Below are positions 36,413 through 44,994 of a stretch of 64,000 nt of DNA, piece after piece. The notes under the pieces are model-generated. The model searched no databases and was not told where the DNA came from. It saw only the letters and a program-made list of their open reading frames with translations. Position 1 is the first letter of the stretch. Each line of letters opens with the position of its first letter. The translations under genes were made by a program, and so were the position numbers. The stretch comes from Pelomonas dachongensis (lineage in GTDB: Bacteria; Pseudomonadota; Gammaproteobacteria; Burkholderiales; Burkholderiaceae_C): assembly GCF_043555865.1 (NCBI RefSeq), contig NZ_JBIGHY010000012.1, positions 27,958 to 91,957 on the forward strand, written 5' to 3'.

Positions 36413-36428
36413 GTTGCAGGCCGCATGA

Positions 36429-36456
36429 AAAACGCCCGCCAGATGGCGGGCGTTTT
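36429..36456 (+). terminator. Terminator of the glt operon
   Basis: A 12-bp perfect stem (AAAACGCCCGCC / GGCGGGCGTTTT) with loop AGAT, 16 bases after the gltL stop. The A/T flanks let it also serve the convergent DUF4394 gene. Confidence 0.92.
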
Positions 36457-36474
36457 GATTGAAGTCGTGCGGAC

Positions 36475-37344
36475 TCAGGGCTCGATGGCCGCGCCGACGA
36501 CCGGGCCGCCAGAGATGCCCGCAATGCGCGTCGCCTTGCCGGTGGCCAGGTCGATGCGGTACCAGACTGACTGGCCGCCCGTCGTGATGGCCGAGTAGGC
36601 TGCATTGGACACGTCCGAGATGTCCAGCGTCGCCTTGTCGAACGAGCCCACGCCCAGCGAGCCCACCGTGTACAGCTTGCCGGTGTTGGGCGACACCATG
36701 GGCTGCACGCCCTCCTTGGTGCCCTGGTGCGCCAGCACACCCGCCTGGCCGTCCAGCGCGTAGTTGGTGGTGATCTTCTCGTTGCCCTTGTTGTACGTGT
36801 AGCCGGCCGCCACCACGTTAGCGGCCTTGCTGGCGTTCACGTCGCCGCTGTCGTACTGCAGGCGGCCATCCAGTTGCAGGCCGGGCGTGTTGGGGTCGGC
36901 ATCGACGACGGCGCCCGTGTCGGGGTGCACCCGCATGTTGAAGCCAGTGTTGCTGACGACGCGGATGCGGTCCACCGTCGGATTGAAGTCGAAGCCCCAT
37001 TCAGTCGCGCCAGCGGGCAGGCCAATCGGCGTACCGACGGCACTGGCGGCCGACGTCTTGGTGTCGATGCGGTACAGCTGGCCGCTGGCGCCCAGGCCGA
37101 ACAGCTGGCCCTTGGCGACACGGAAGTCGATGCCCACCAGCGTGTCGCCGGAAGCCAGACCGGTCAGCGCGCGGCTGGACAGTGTCTTCTGCGGCTGGCC
37201 GGCGTTGAACTGGATCAGCTGATTGCCGGCCGTCACCGCGTAGATGGTCTCCTTGGCCATCGGGCCGAGCGGTTCGGTTGGCTGGCTGGCGCAGGCGGCG
37301 AGCAGAACGGCGGTGGCGGCAAGCGTGAGGGCGTGGCTTCTCAT
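36475..37344 (-). CDS. DUF4394 domain lipoprotein
   Basis: The 289-residue protein has a lipoprotein signal, with the lipobox LAAC at Cys18. The body fits DUF4394: IYAVTAGNQLIQFNAGQP, LVGIDFRVAKGQLFGLGASGQLYRID, WGFDFNPTVDRIRVVSNTGFNMRVHPDTGAVVD. The repeating beta-strand pattern suggests a propeller. It is probably anchored in a membrane facing the periplasm. ATG 37344 follows GGAGA. Function unknown; it stands alone between the glt terminator and the SDR gene. Confidence 0.88.
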   Translation of the reverse strand: MRSHALTLAATAVLLAACASQPTEPLGPMAKETIYAVTAGNQLIQFNAGQPQKTLSSRALTGLASGDTLVGIDFRVAKGQLFGLGASGQLYRIDTKTSAASAVGTPIGLPAGATEWGFDFNPTVDRIRVVSNTGFNMRVHPDTGAVVDADPNTPGLQLDGRLQYDSGDVNASKAANVVAAGYTYNKGNEKITTNYALDGQAGVLAHQGTKEGVQPMVSPNTGKLYTVGSLGVGSFDKATLDISDVSNAAYSAITTGGQSVWYRIDLATGKATRIAGISGGPVVGAAIEP

Positions 37345-37408
37345 GGCGTCTCCAGAGTTGGGATAAACCCGATTTATACGTGTCCATCCCCGGCTTGGAT
37401 TGAAGCGG

Positions 37409-38173
37409 TTACAGAAACATGCCGCCGGAGGCTTCCATGCGCTGGCCGGTGATCCAGCCGGCGCCCGGGCGCATCAGTGTGGCCGCGGCGCCGCCGATGT
37501 CGTCGGCCTCGCCCACCCGGCCCAGCGCCGTGACCGACGCGACGAACCGGTTCAGCTCGGCGTTGTCGCGCACCGCGCCATCGCCGAAGTCGGTCGCGAT
37601 CGCGCCCGGCGCCAGCGTGTTGACGCGGATGCCGCGGGCAGCCAGCTCTTTGGCCTGGTAGCGGCTCAGCACCTCGACCGCGCCCTTCATCGCGGCATAG
37701 GCCGCATAGCCGGGCAGGGAGAAGCGGGTCAGGCCGCTGGAGATGTTGAGGATGCACGCACCCGTCCGGTCGCCCGTGGCGAGCAGCGGCAGCAGCGCCT
37801 GCGTCAGGAAGAACGGACCGCGCAGGTGCATGGCCAGCAGCGCGTCGAACTGCGCCGGTGTCGTCTCGGCAAACGGCACGTGCACACCAGCGCCGGCGTT
37901 GTTGATGAGGCCGTCCAGCGCGGGTGCACCCCAGGCGTGCAGCGTGTCGCGCACCTGCTGCACAAAGAGGCCGAAGGAGGAAGCGGTCACGTCCAGGGCC
38001 AGCGCCTGAGCGCGGCGGCCGAGGGCCTGGATCTGCGCGACGACGGCCTGGGCGGCTCCCGCCTGGTCGCGGTAGGTGATGAGCAGGTCGTGGCCGTCTC
38101 GGGCCAGCGCCAGCGCCATGGCGGCGCCGAGGCCGCGGCTGCCGCCGGTGATGAGGGTGATGGGTGCTGTCAT
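37409..38173 (-). CDS. Short-chain dehydrogenase/reductase (SDR)
   Basis: A 254-residue classical SDR: cofactor loop ITGGSRGLGAAMALALA, NNAG motif (INNAGAG), catalytic Ser in ILNISSGL, and YxxxK in YAAYAAMKG; PGAIATDF follows. The TYRDQ region after the second strand is consistent with NADP(H) use but not proof. The frame continues to 38854 through the divergent LysR gene; ATG 38173 is the natural start. The divergent LysR gene is likely its regulator. Substrate unknown. Confidence 0.92.
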   Translation of the reverse strand: MTAPITLITGGSRGLGAAMALALARDGHDLLITYRDQAGAAQAVVAQIQALGRRAQALALDVTASSFGLFVQQVRDTLHAWGAPALDGLINNAGAGVHVPFAETTPAQFDALLAMHLRGPFFLTQALLPLLATGDRTGACILNISSGLTRFSLPGYAAYAAMKGAVEVLSRYQAKELAARGIRVNTLAPGAIATDFGDGAVRDNAELNRFVASVTALGRVGEADDIGGAAATLMRPGAGWITGQRMEASGGMFL

Positions 38174-38269
38174 GGTTGGCTCCGTCAGCGGTTGAGAGGG
38201 GACGGCGTGAAATTTATTGATTCGGTAGCAATGGATAAAGTCGCGTGTTCGGAACTCAATGTGTTTGAA

Positions 38270-39187
38270 ATGGCGACCAATCTGGATCTCGCCGCGCTGC
38301 GCGTGTTTCTGCGCGTGGCCGAGCTGGCGCACTTCAGCCGCGCCGCCGACGAGCTGGCGCTGCCCAAGGGCCGAGTCAGTCGGATCGTGCGCGACCTGGA
38401 GGCGCGCCTGGGCACGCGGCTGCTGCAGCGCACGACGCGGCGCGTCAGCCTCACGGCCGACGGCGAACTGCTGGCCGAACGCGCGCAGGTGCTGCTGGCC
38501 GATGCCGGCGAGATCGAGTCGCTGTTCCAGCAGGACGCGCAGCTCACCGGCCGGCTGCGTGTCGATCTGCCGGTGCGGCTGGCGCTGGACGTGGTGCTGC
38601 CGGCGCTGCCTGCGTTCCTCGCGGCGCATCCGGGCCTGGCCATCGAGGTGAGCTGCAGCGACCGCCGCGTCGACCTCATCGAGGAGGGTTTCGACTGCGT
38701 GCTGCGCGTCGGTGCCGTGCACGACCCGATGCTCGTCGCACGGCCGCTGGGTCAGATGAGCATGGTCAACGTCGCCAGCCCCGCCTACCTCGCCGCGCAT
38801 GGCACGCCGGCCACGCCGGACGAACTGCTCGCTGGCGGGCATGTGCTGGTGCACTACAGCCAGACCTGGGCCGACCGCCGCCCGCGCTTCGACTGGCTGG
38901 ATGCATCAGGCCAGGAGCGCAGCCTGACGCTGCCGTCTCGCGTCACCGTCAACAACACCGACGCTTACCAAGCTGCGGTGCTGGCCGGCGCCGGCGTCGC
39001 ACAGTTTCCGGTTCAGGGCGTGCGCCACCTGCTGGCCGATGGCCGCCTCGTGCGGCTGCTGGAAGGCTTCGAGGCCGCGCCGCTGCCGGTGCGGCTGGTC
39101 ATGAGCCAGCGCCGCCACACACCGCGGCGCGTGCGGGTGTTCATGGACTGGCTGGCCGAACGGGTTGCCAGCCGGTTGGACGGTTAG
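38270..39187 (+). CDS. LysR-family regulator divergent from SDR
   Basis: A 305-residue LysR protein: LDLAALRVFLRVAELAHFSRAADELALPKGRVSRIVRDLE, then a binding domain (GRLRVDLPVRLALDVVLPALPAFLAAHPGL, EGFDCVLRVGAVHDPMLVARPLG) of the CrgA/DsdC-like group. ATG 38270 is chosen; in-frame starts at 38231 and 38261 add up to 13 residues. Divergent from the SDR gene with a 96-base gap. It converges with telA (stop to stop, 4 bases). Confidence 0.92.
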   Translation: MATNLDLAALRVFLRVAELAHFSRAADELALPKGRVSRIVRDLEARLGTRLLQRTTRRVSLTADGELLAERAQVLLADAGEIESLFQQDAQLTGRLRVDLPVRLALDVVLPALPAFLAAHPGLAIEVSCSDRRVDLIEEGFDCVLRVGAVHDPMLVARPLGQMSMVNVASPAYLAAHGTPATPDELLAGGHVLVHYSQTWADRRPRFDWLDASGQERSLTLPSRVTVNNTDAYQAAVLAGAGVAQFPVQGVRHLLADGRLVRLLEGFEAAPLPVRLVMSQRRHTPRRVRVFMDWLAERVASRLDG

Positions 39188-39191
39188 ACGC

Positions 39192-40397
39192 TCAGAGATT
39201 CACCGGCCCATCGATCGCCACCCCGCCCATCGCCGCCTTGGCCTGCTGTTGGCGCACGCGGTCGATGTAGGTCTCGGACCGCGCCAGCTGCTCCTGGATG
39301 AGCTTGTTGTTGGTGCCCATCGTCGCGATGGCCTGGCTGCGGAAGTTGTCCATCGCGTCCATGGCCTGGAAGGTCTGGTCGAACATGGACTGGATCTGCT
39401 GGATGCCCAGCATCGGGTTGGACGAGAACTCGGCCGTCGCATCGACGTGCTGGTTCAGCGCCGTGCCGGTCTGGTGGATGAGGTCGCCGATGGTCTTGTT
39501 GACGCCCTGCAGCATCTGCATGACTTCGATCTGGTTGCCGGTGGCGCGCGCCACGGTCTGCGCCACGGCCAGCGCGCTCATGCCGGTGGTGGCGACGCGG
39601 TCGCAGCCGATCATCATTTCGCGGCCGGTCTTCTTCAGCACATCCAGCGCCAGGTAGCCGTTCACGCAGACGGCCTGCTGGGTCTGGATGTCGGCGAGGT
39701 TCTGGCGCGCGTAGAACAGCACTTCCTGCTCCAGCGCCTTGGCCTTCAGCGGGTCGCTGGCCTTGAGCTGCTGCACGCGCTCGTCCAGCCGGGCGTCCAG
39801 CGTGCGGGCGAAGCGGGCGGCGGCGGCCAGCGCCTGCATGGCCTCCCACAGCTTGCCGCGCGTGGCCTCGATGTCGATGACGTCCTTCTGGATGTCGTCC
39901 TTGGCCGCATAGAGCTGGGTCATCGCCGTCTGCAGCTGCGAGCTGGCCGACTCGAACTTGCGGAAATAGGCCTCCAGCTTGTTGCCGAACGGGATCAGGC
40001 CCAGCAGCTTGCGCGGCTGCAGCAGGTCGCCGTCCTTGCCAGGGTTCAATTCGTCGAGCTGGCCGCGGATGGCGGCGATGGCCTTGTACGCCGGCGTGTC
40101 CGTCGCGCCGACAAAGTTGCGCTGCATCAGGCTGCCCTGCATCAGGCCGGCCGCGATGCTGATCTCCTGGCGGCCAAGCTGGAAGGCGCTGTCCAGCTTG
40201 GCCTTGAAGGGCTCGCTGTGCAGGTCTTCCTTCTCCAGCGCCTCGATGAAGCGGCGCACCTGCTCGTCGACCTTGTCGGCCACCTCGGCCTTCAGCGGCA
40301 CGGCCTCGACCGCCTGGACCGGTTGCACCGGCGTGATGACCTCGGGCGGCGTCAGCGTGAATGAAGGGGTGGCCGTGGTGGTCGTCGTCGTGCTCAT
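39192..40397 (-). CDS. telA: TelA-family toxic anion resistance protein
   Basis: A 401-residue protein of the TelA/KlaA family: ALEKEDLHSEPFKAKLDSAFQLGRQE, RKLLGLIPFGNKLEAYF, GKLWEAMQALAAAARFARTLDARL, VNKTIGDLIHQTGTALNQH. Mostly alpha-helical with coiled-coil potential and no TM. The family is linked to tellurite and other envelope stresses, but the biochemistry is unknown. It starts in the last codons of the XpaC-like gene (ATGA overlap 40394-40397) and ends a four-gene minus-strand cluster. Confidence 0.9.
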   Translation of the reverse strand: MSTTTTTTATPSFTLTPPEVITPVQPVQAVEAVPLKAEVADKVDEQVRRFIEALEKEDLHSEPFKAKLDSAFQLGRQEISIAAGLMQGSLMQRNFVGATDTPAYKAIAAIRGQLDELNPGKDGDLLQPRKLLGLIPFGNKLEAYFRKFESASSQLQTAMTQLYAAKDDIQKDVIDIEATRGKLWEAMQALAAAARFARTLDARLDERVQQLKASDPLKAKALEQEVLFYARQNLADIQTQQAVCVNGYLALDVLKKTGREMMIGCDRVATTGMSALAVAQTVARATGNQIEVMQMLQGVNKTIGDLIHQTGTALNQHVDATAEFSSNPMLGIQQIQSMFDQTFQAMDAMDNFRSQAIATMGTNNKLIQEQLARSETYIDRVRQQQAKAAMGGVAIDGPVNL

Positions 40398-41047
40398 GCG
40401 ATGTCCTTGTTGCCGAATTTCTGTCTCAGGAATTCACTGTGGCGCAGGAAGGCCTGCGCGTCCTGGCCGGCGAGGTCGTCGCCGAGCTGGTCGACCTTGG
40501 TCTCCAGCTCGGCCAGCACGCCCTCGAAGGTGGTCTGCGCCGTCTTGCCGTTGGCCAGCAGCTTGGTGGTGGCGAACTGCTGCGGGATGCTGAGGTAGGT
40601 GTTCAGCGCCTCGGGCAGGTAGGTGATGGCAATGTGGCGCGCATGGAAGGTCTCCTGCAGGCTCAAGCTGCCCTTGCTGCGCTCCCACTGGTTGAGCAGG
40701 CCTTCGAGCCGCTCGCACAGGCGCTGGATGCGCTGCGCCAGCACGAAGGGGATGCGCTGCCCGGGGTTGTGCTCGGTCAGCCGCCGCACGCCGCTGAGCG
40801 CGCGGCCCATGGCCTCACGGGCGTCGCCCTCGTCCTCGAACTTCAGCGCCTCCCAGGCGTCTTCCTTGGTGCTCGGCCAGCCCCACCACAGCGCGCCGGC
40901 GCCCAGGCCCACGCCGTAGCCCAGTGCAGCGAGGCCCAGCGCCCAGCCGCCAAGAAGGCCCAGGGCCTTCAGCACCAGCACGCCGGTGGCCACCAGCAGG
41001 CCGCACCAGTTCGCAGGCGCGTTCAGCCATCTGAAGAGACCCGTCAT
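40394..41047 (-). CDS. XpaC-like membrane protein, partner of TelA
   Basis: A 217-residue protein with two adjacent hydrophobic segments near the N-terminus (WCGLLVATGVLVLKALGLL and GWALGLAALGYGVGLGAGAL) and a soluble alpha-helical C-terminal part (RIQRLCERLEGLLNQWERSKG). TelA genes are often paired with XpaC-family membrane proteins of this layout; the assignment rests on that pairing and architecture, not on a clear motif. Translationally coupled to telA. ATG 41047 chosen; the frame extends to 41155 into the next gene. Confidence 0.65.
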   Translation of the reverse strand: MTGLFRWLNAPANWCGLLVATGVLVLKALGLLGGWALGLAALGYGVGLGAGALWWGWPSTKEDAWEALKFEDEGDAREAMGRALSGVRRLTEHNPGQRIPFVLAQRIQRLCERLEGLLNQWERSKGSLSLQETFHARHIAITYLPEALNTYLSIPQQFATTKLLANGKTAQTTFEGVLAELETKVDQLGDDLAGQDAQAFLRHSEFLRQKFGNKDIA

Positions 41048-41120
41048 TTGTCGACCCCCACGGCGCTGCGCGCCTGCCCCCCAAGGGGGCGCTCGCCAGT
41101 TCGGAACGGCCGTGCGTGGC

Positions 41121-42764
41121 TCATTGGTAGGCCCGGATGTCCTTGAACACCGCATACAGCGGCGTCTTGCGCGCGTCGAACACCTTGCCGCCGGTGATGT
41201 TGACCAACTCCTTCAGGTCGGCCTCGCCGGCCTCGCCGAACAGCACCATGAAGACCGGGATGCCGCGCACGTCCTCAGGCAGCTGCTCGTAGGCGCGCTT
41301 GAAGTCTTCCAGCTTGCGGCCCGCGGTGTTCTTGCCGTCGGTGAAAGCGACGACCGAGTACTGGTAGTCGGGCCGGCGCTGGCGCTCCTCCAGCATGTGC
41401 TGCAAGCCGGCCAGCACCGCGTCGTACAAGGCCGTGCCGCCGGCCATCTTCAGCTCGTCAGCGGTGTCGCGCACGCGCTTCAGTTCGGCCAGCTTGGCCT
41501 CGGTGTCCACCTGCGGCGCCACGCCCTTGGCGACCTTGCTGCCGGCCGGGATCTCGAACGGCACCGGCGCGCGCGGCGCATTGCTGAACGGCAGGAACCA
41601 CAGCCGCTCACGGTTGGTCAGCTTGGCGACGCGGCCGGTCAGCGACGCATCAGCGCCGGCCAGGTAGTGGATGGCTTCCACCAGCTGCTCGCGACGTTGG
41701 CCCTGCATGCTGCCGCTGGTGTCCAGCACGAAGGTGGACGCAATCGGCTTGCGGAACTCGTTCAGGTAGGCGTCGATCAAGCCGTCGGCCAGCTGGCGGT
41801 CGGGCGAGAACGGCAGCTCCACCTGGAAGCCCAGCGGCGGCAGCAGGTCGGCCACGCGCGCGGCGACCTCGGCGCGCATGGGCCGGCGCAGCGTCTGGCG
41901 CGCCAGCCACAGCTGGGCCTCGTCGCCCTTCAGGTACTCGACGACCTTCACGTAGTCGGCCCGGCGCGCGTCGTTCAGCAGCATCAGCGGGTAGTCGGCC
42001 GTGGACACGCCCTCGAATGGGTAGATCAGGTGCAGCGGCTCGCGCAGCTTGCCGCTGGCGTTCAGGCTCAGCAACCAACTCTCGTAGTTGATGAAGGCAT
42101 TGGCGCGCGTGCCCTGCTGCTTGATGAACTGCTCGGCCAGATACGTCGAGTTGTCGCCAACGATCTTGTAGCCCTTCAGGAAGTCGGCGATGGCACCGCG
42201 GTCCACGTCGCCTGCTGTCAGCGCCTCGCCCTTGCCGCCGGCCGCGGCGACAACGCCCAGCAGCGCCATGAAGCCCTGATTGCTGGTGGCGGGGTTGGAC
42301 AGTGCGTACTGCAGCTGGCCGGCCCTGGCCGCGCGGGCGATGTCGGCCCAGGTCATCTTCGTGCCGGGCTTGTCCCAGCCGTATTTCGCGGCATCGCTCT
42401 TGCTGACGCCCACCGCGATGGGCGACAGCATGATCTTTTCCTGCACCTTGACCTTGCTCTGGCCAGCCGCGTCGCTGAGCAGGTACTTGGCGTTGGCGAA
42501 CCAGGCGGCGTCGGCCTGCGATCCGCTCAGCACCTCCTGCGTACTCTCCATCGTGCCGCCGAAGCGGAACTGCACGTCCACGCCCGTGGCCTTGCGGATC
42601 TGCGCGGCCAGCGGCTCGATGTCCTTCAAGTCGCTGGTGGCCAGCACGTGCAGGGGTGTCGTGGCTTCGCTGGTTGGAATGTCCGGCGCGTCCGAGGCGG
42701 TCTCGGGCGCCTTGCCGCAGGCGGCCAGCAAGGCAAGGGCGAACACACAGAAGGCACGGCGCAT
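41121..42764 (-). CDS. Lipoprotein with solute-binding-like domain fused to a von Willebrand A domain
   Basis: The 547-residue product starts with a lipoprotein signal (lipobox LAAC, Cys16). Residues 35 to about 330 resemble a type II periplasmic solute-binding protein (TPLHVLATSDLKDIEPLAAQI, GTMESTQEVLSGSQADAAWF). From about 338 a VWA domain begins with FVLDTSGSMQGQRREQLVEAI, an intact MIDAS (DxSxS), followed by KMAGGTALYDAV and VVAFTDGKNTA. It should sit on a membrane and bind a ligand with the first domain and a metal-dependent partner with the second. Start ATG 42764 overlaps the previous gene's stop as TGATG; GTG 42767 is the alternative. Confidence 0.85.
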   Translation of the reverse strand: MRRAFCVFALALLAACGKAPETASDAPDIPTSEATTPLHVLATSDLKDIEPLAAQIRKATGVDVQFRFGGTMESTQEVLSGSQADAAWFANAKYLLSDAAGQSKVKVQEKIMLSPIAVGVSKSDAAKYGWDKPGTKMTWADIARAARAGQLQYALSNPATSNQGFMALLGVVAAAGGKGEALTAGDVDRGAIADFLKGYKIVGDNSTYLAEQFIKQQGTRANAFINYESWLLSLNASGKLREPLHLIYPFEGVSTADYPLMLLNDARRADYVKVVEYLKGDEAQLWLARQTLRRPMRAEVAARVADLLPPLGFQVELPFSPDRQLADGLIDAYLNEFRKPIASTFVLDTSGSMQGQRREQLVEAIHYLAGADASLTGRVAKLTNRERLWFLPFSNAPRAPVPFEIPAGSKVAKGVAPQVDTEAKLAELKRVRDTADELKMAGGTALYDAVLAGLQHMLEERQRRPDYQYSVVAFTDGKNTAGRKLEDFKRAYEQLPEDVRGIPVFMVLFGEAGEADLKELVNITGGKVFDARKTPLYAVFKDIRAYQ

Positions 42765-43888
42765 CACTGGTTCATCTCCCGGCTGACGATGTCGATCATT
42801 TCAAACATCAGGTCGAACCCTGGCGGGTCGATGACCTGGTTCATACGCACGTCCACGGCCAGCCCGGCCTTCTCGGCGGCGGCTGTGAAGGCGGCCGTGT
42901 CACCGGTGCGGAAGCCCTGCTCCAGCGCGACGGCCTGCAGCGTCTGGTCAGCGGCGAGCCGCTCGGCCAGCAGGCGGGCACGGTCGCTCATCGCGACGAA
43001 CACGATCTTGTTGACGATGGTGGGCTGCGGGTACATCAGCACCATCTCGGGCCGTACGCCACCCTTTTGTGCCTGGGCCAGCATCTGGCTCTCGTAGATG
43101 AAGGTCAGCGGCGTCTTGCCCATGCCGATGGCCAGGTAGTCATCGAACGCGCCGTTGACGTAGTTCTCCTGGAAGCCCTGGCGCTTGAACAGCTCGGCCA
43201 GCTGGCCCGCGTACTTCATCGCCGCGCTTCGGTCGGCCACCACGTCGCCGTTCAGTGCGGCCGACGTCAGCGCCAGGTACATCGCGGCGGAGTTGCTGCG
43301 GCGGATGTCGGTGGTGCTCACCAGCACGCTGCGCGAAACCGCGTAGTCGCCGCTGCTCTTGAGGTCACGCCAGCGCTGCTTGGCCAGCATGGCCTGCGTC
43401 AGCTTTTCCATGTCCAGGCCGTAGACGCGCGGCGCGCCCGGCTCGGCGATGCCATTGGCGGACAGGATCTTCGCGATCGGCTCCCACGAGGCCACCACCA
43501 GCGGCGTGTGGAAGGGCGAGGTCTGCGTGGCCGTCTTGCCGGCCTTGCGCGCGGCGTCGGCAATCATGTTGGCGGCGACGACGCCGCTGGCGAGGAAGAA
43601 GTCCGGCTGGTCGGCGCCCCCGATGCGGGCTGCCATGTCGCGGCTGCCCACGCGGGCCACTTGCACCGGCAGCTTCGCCTGGGCCAGCGCGCGGATCACG
43701 CGCTCATCCTTGAACAACGGCTCCATCTCGACGGTGATGAAACCCTTCAGCGGCTCGGCGGTGGCGACGGCGGCCTGTTCCTGCGCGATCAGCCTGTTTT
43801 CGTCGTTGCTGCGCAAGGCAAAGAAGAGGGCGCCGCCAAACAGCGCCAGCAGAACCAGGGTGCCGATCAGGCGTTTCGCGTTGTTCAT
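42764..43888 (-). CDS. Membrane-anchored solute-binding-like protein in TelA cluster
   Basis: A 374-residue protein with one N-terminal TM anchor (LIGTLVLLALFGGALFFAL) and a periplasmic body that looks like a type II solute-binding fold (VEMEPLFKDERVIRALAQAKLP, ASGVVAANMIADAARKAG, YVNGAFDDYLAIGMGKTPLTFIYES). It resembles the binding half of the next gene's product in general layout. ATG 43888 is preceded by AGGAGG at a long spacing. First gene of the cluster that continues with the VWA lipoprotein, the XpaC-like protein and TelA. No specific family name is claimed. Confidence 0.7.
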   Translation of the reverse strand: MNNAKRLIGTLVLLALFGGALFFALRSNDENRLIAQEQAAVATAEPLKGFITVEMEPLFKDERVIRALAQAKLPVQVARVGSRDMAARIGGADQPDFFLASGVVAANMIADAARKAGKTATQTSPFHTPLVVASWEPIAKILSANGIAEPGAPRVYGLDMEKLTQAMLAKQRWRDLKSSGDYAVSRSVLVSTTDIRRSNSAAMYLALTSAALNGDVVADRSAAMKYAGQLAELFKRQGFQENYVNGAFDDYLAIGMGKTPLTFIYESQMLAQAQKGGVRPEMVLMYPQPTIVNKIVFVAMSDRARLLAERLAADQTLQAVALEQGFRTGDTAAFTAAAEKAGLAVDVRMNQVIDPPGFDLMFEMIDIVSREMNQ

Positions 43889-43959
43889 GATGGTGAGAAG
43901 CTGCCTCCTTTGAATCAGGTGCGGAGTGTGCATCCTTCCGGCGACGACAATCGGCGGCC

Positions 43960-44994
43960 ATGAGTGACATCCTTACCCTCACCCGACCTGACGACTGGCA
44001 CTTGCACCTGCGCGACGAGGCCGCGCTCGCCAGCGTGCTGCCGTACAGCGCGCGCCAGTTCGCCCGCGCCATCGTCATGCCCAACCTGCGCCCGCCGGTC
44101 ACCACCGCCGCCCAGGCCGTGGCCTACCGCGAGCGCATCCTGGCCGCGTTGCCGCAAGGCCTGGACTTCCAGCCGCTGATGACGATGTACTTGACGGACA
44201 ACACGCCGCCGGACGAGATCAAGCGCGCCAAGGACGCCGGCGTCGTCGCGTTGAAGCTGTACCCGGCCGGCGCCACCACCAACAGCGACGCCGGCGTGAC
44301 CGACCTGCGCAAGACCTACGCGACGCTGGAGGCCATGCAGCGCGAGGGCCTGCTGTTCCTCGTGCACGGCGAGGTCACCGACGCCGACATCGACCTGTTC
44401 GACCGCGAGGCCGTGTTCGTCGACCGCGTGATGGGCCCGCTGCGCGCGGCCATGCCCGAGCTGAAGATCGTCATGGAGCACCTGACGACGCGCGAGGGCG
44501 TGCAGTTTGTTGCCGGCAGCGACCGCTTCACGGCCGCCACCGTCACGCCGCAGCATCTGCTGTTCAACCGCAATGCCATCTTCACCGGAGGCCTGCGCCC
44601 GCACTACTACTGCCTGCCCGTGCTGAAGCGCGAGGAGCATCGCCAAGCGCTGCTGCAGGCCGTCGCTTCAGGTTCGCCGAAGTTCTTCCTTGGCACCGAC
44701 AGCGCGCCGCATGCGTCGCAGCTGAAGGAGGCAGCCGTCTGCGGCGCCGGCTGCTTCACGGCGATGTCGGCGCTGGAGCTGTATGCCGAGGCCTTCGAGG
44801 GCATCGGCGCGCTGGACAAGCTCGAGGCCTTCGCCAGCCACCACGGCCCCGACTTTTACGGCCTGCCGCGGAACACCGGCACCGTCACGCTGAAGCGCGA
44901 GCCCTGGACGCTGCCCACCGCCGTGCCCTTCGGCGACGCCCAACTGAAGCCGCTGCGCGGTGGCGAGACCCTGAACTGGAAGCTGATCGCATGA
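43960..44994 (+). CDS. pyrC: Dihydroorotase PyrC
   Basis: A 344-residue type II dihydroorotase. Metal ligands are all present: His14 and His16 (DWHLHLRD), carboxylated Lys99 (ALKLYPAGATTNSD), His136 (LVHGEV), His174 (MEHLTT) and Asp247 (GTDSAPH), with the same spacing as E. coli PyrC. It closes carbamoyl-aspartate to dihydroorotate in pyrimidine synthesis. The stop overlaps the NYN gene start (ATGA), so the two are coupled. Confidence 0.97.
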   Translation: MSDILTLTRPDDWHLHLRDEAALASVLPYSARQFARAIVMPNLRPPVTTAAQAVAYRERILAALPQGLDFQPLMTMYLTDNTPPDEIKRAKDAGVVALKLYPAGATTNSDAGVTDLRKTYATLEAMQREGLLFLVHGEVTDADIDLFDREAVFVDRVMGPLRAAMPELKIVMEHLTTREGVQFVAGSDRFTAATVTPQHLLFNRNAIFTGGLRPHYYCLPVLKREEHRQALLQAVASGSPKFFLGTDSAPHASQLKEAAVCGAGCFTAMSALELYAEAFEGIGALDKLEAFASHHGPDFYGLPRNTGTVTLKREPWTLPTAVPFGDAQLKPLRGGETLNWKLIA

